20,293 nt of DNA, from the IMG/VR virus record IMGVR_UViG_3300042881_001402, positions 1 through 20,293 of that record; one strand, given 5' to 3'. Of the stretch, positions 20,247 to 20,293 are shown piece by piece. Position 1 is the first letter of the stretch. Every line of letters begins with the position of its first letter. The translations under genes were made by a program, and so were the position numbers. The notes beneath the pieces are model-generated. The model was not told the DNA's origin. It saw only the letters and a program-made list of their open reading frames with translations, and did no database searches. The DNA comes from a virus.

Positions 20247-20293
20247 TTGGTGCAAACCCCCCAATCTCAATTTCGCAGAAACCTGCGCGCCTT

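Noticed and set aside
1-20293. CRISPR arrays, tRNA genes, insertion sequences, integrase or attachment sites
   Set aside because: I saw no direct repeat arrays, cloverleaf-like segments, transposase motifs or recombinase motifs in the window.

Overview
The window is one contiguous stretch of a tailed dsDNA phage (siphovirus type) genome, or a prophage of the same type. Almost every gene reads leftward on the minus strand, in the usual late-gene order: packaging, head, head-tail joining, tail, adhesins, lysis. The mix of features suggests an uncultured aquatic phage of a low-GC actinobacterium, for example a freshwater planktonic lineage. The evidence is a P27-type small terminase, an HK97-type portal and capsid, tail chaperone and holin-like proteins that look actinophage-like, A+T-leaning codon use, and accessory genes (APS kinase, DUF2061, sulfotransferase, a PYPSW-motif tail protein) that I associate with freshwater and marine phages. 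The host assignment is inference; no tRNA, integrase or host gene is visible.

Layout in transcription order (right to left): a PD-(D/E)XK-like nuclease (20246-19848); terminase small and large subunits (19838-17851); a 48-residue membrane protein (17841-17695); portal (17695-16031); two small structural proteins (16031-15270); a 502-residue fused prohead protease with a second in-frame start (15262-13754); major capsid protein (13640-12297) with RNA hairpins on both flanks; a GT-A glycosyltransferase (12210-11527); a 41-residue basic ORF; head-tail connector and tail terminator (11427-10424); a 59-residue protein; two tandem paralogous major tail proteins (10233-9414); tail assembly chaperones joined by a well-supported -1 frameshift (9393-8987); a gp10-like protein; tape measure (8426-5961); minor tail/hub protein (5961-4699); tail fibre protein (4685-3897); glycine-rich adhesin (3887-3000); a 113-residue tail-associated protein (2997-2665).

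The late operon is then interrupted by an accessory island. A sulfotransferase lies on the plus strand (1858-2685), divergent from a fused APS kinase/nucleotidylyltransferase (1780-1031) that is translationally linked to a DUF2061 membrane protein (1034-831). Together these look like a compact sulfation module: one protein plausibly makes the donor PAPS and the other transfers sulfate to an acceptor. With the capsid-linked glycosyltransferase, the phage may modify glycans on its virion or its host. The window ends with a small virion-type protein, a holin-like membrane protein and the start of a CHAP endolysin cut off by the left edge.

Genes are tightly packed, with many 1-4 nt start/stop overlaps. 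The only gaps above 70 nt are those flanking the capsid gene and the divergent region at 1781-1857. No gene-free stretch exceeds 300 bases.
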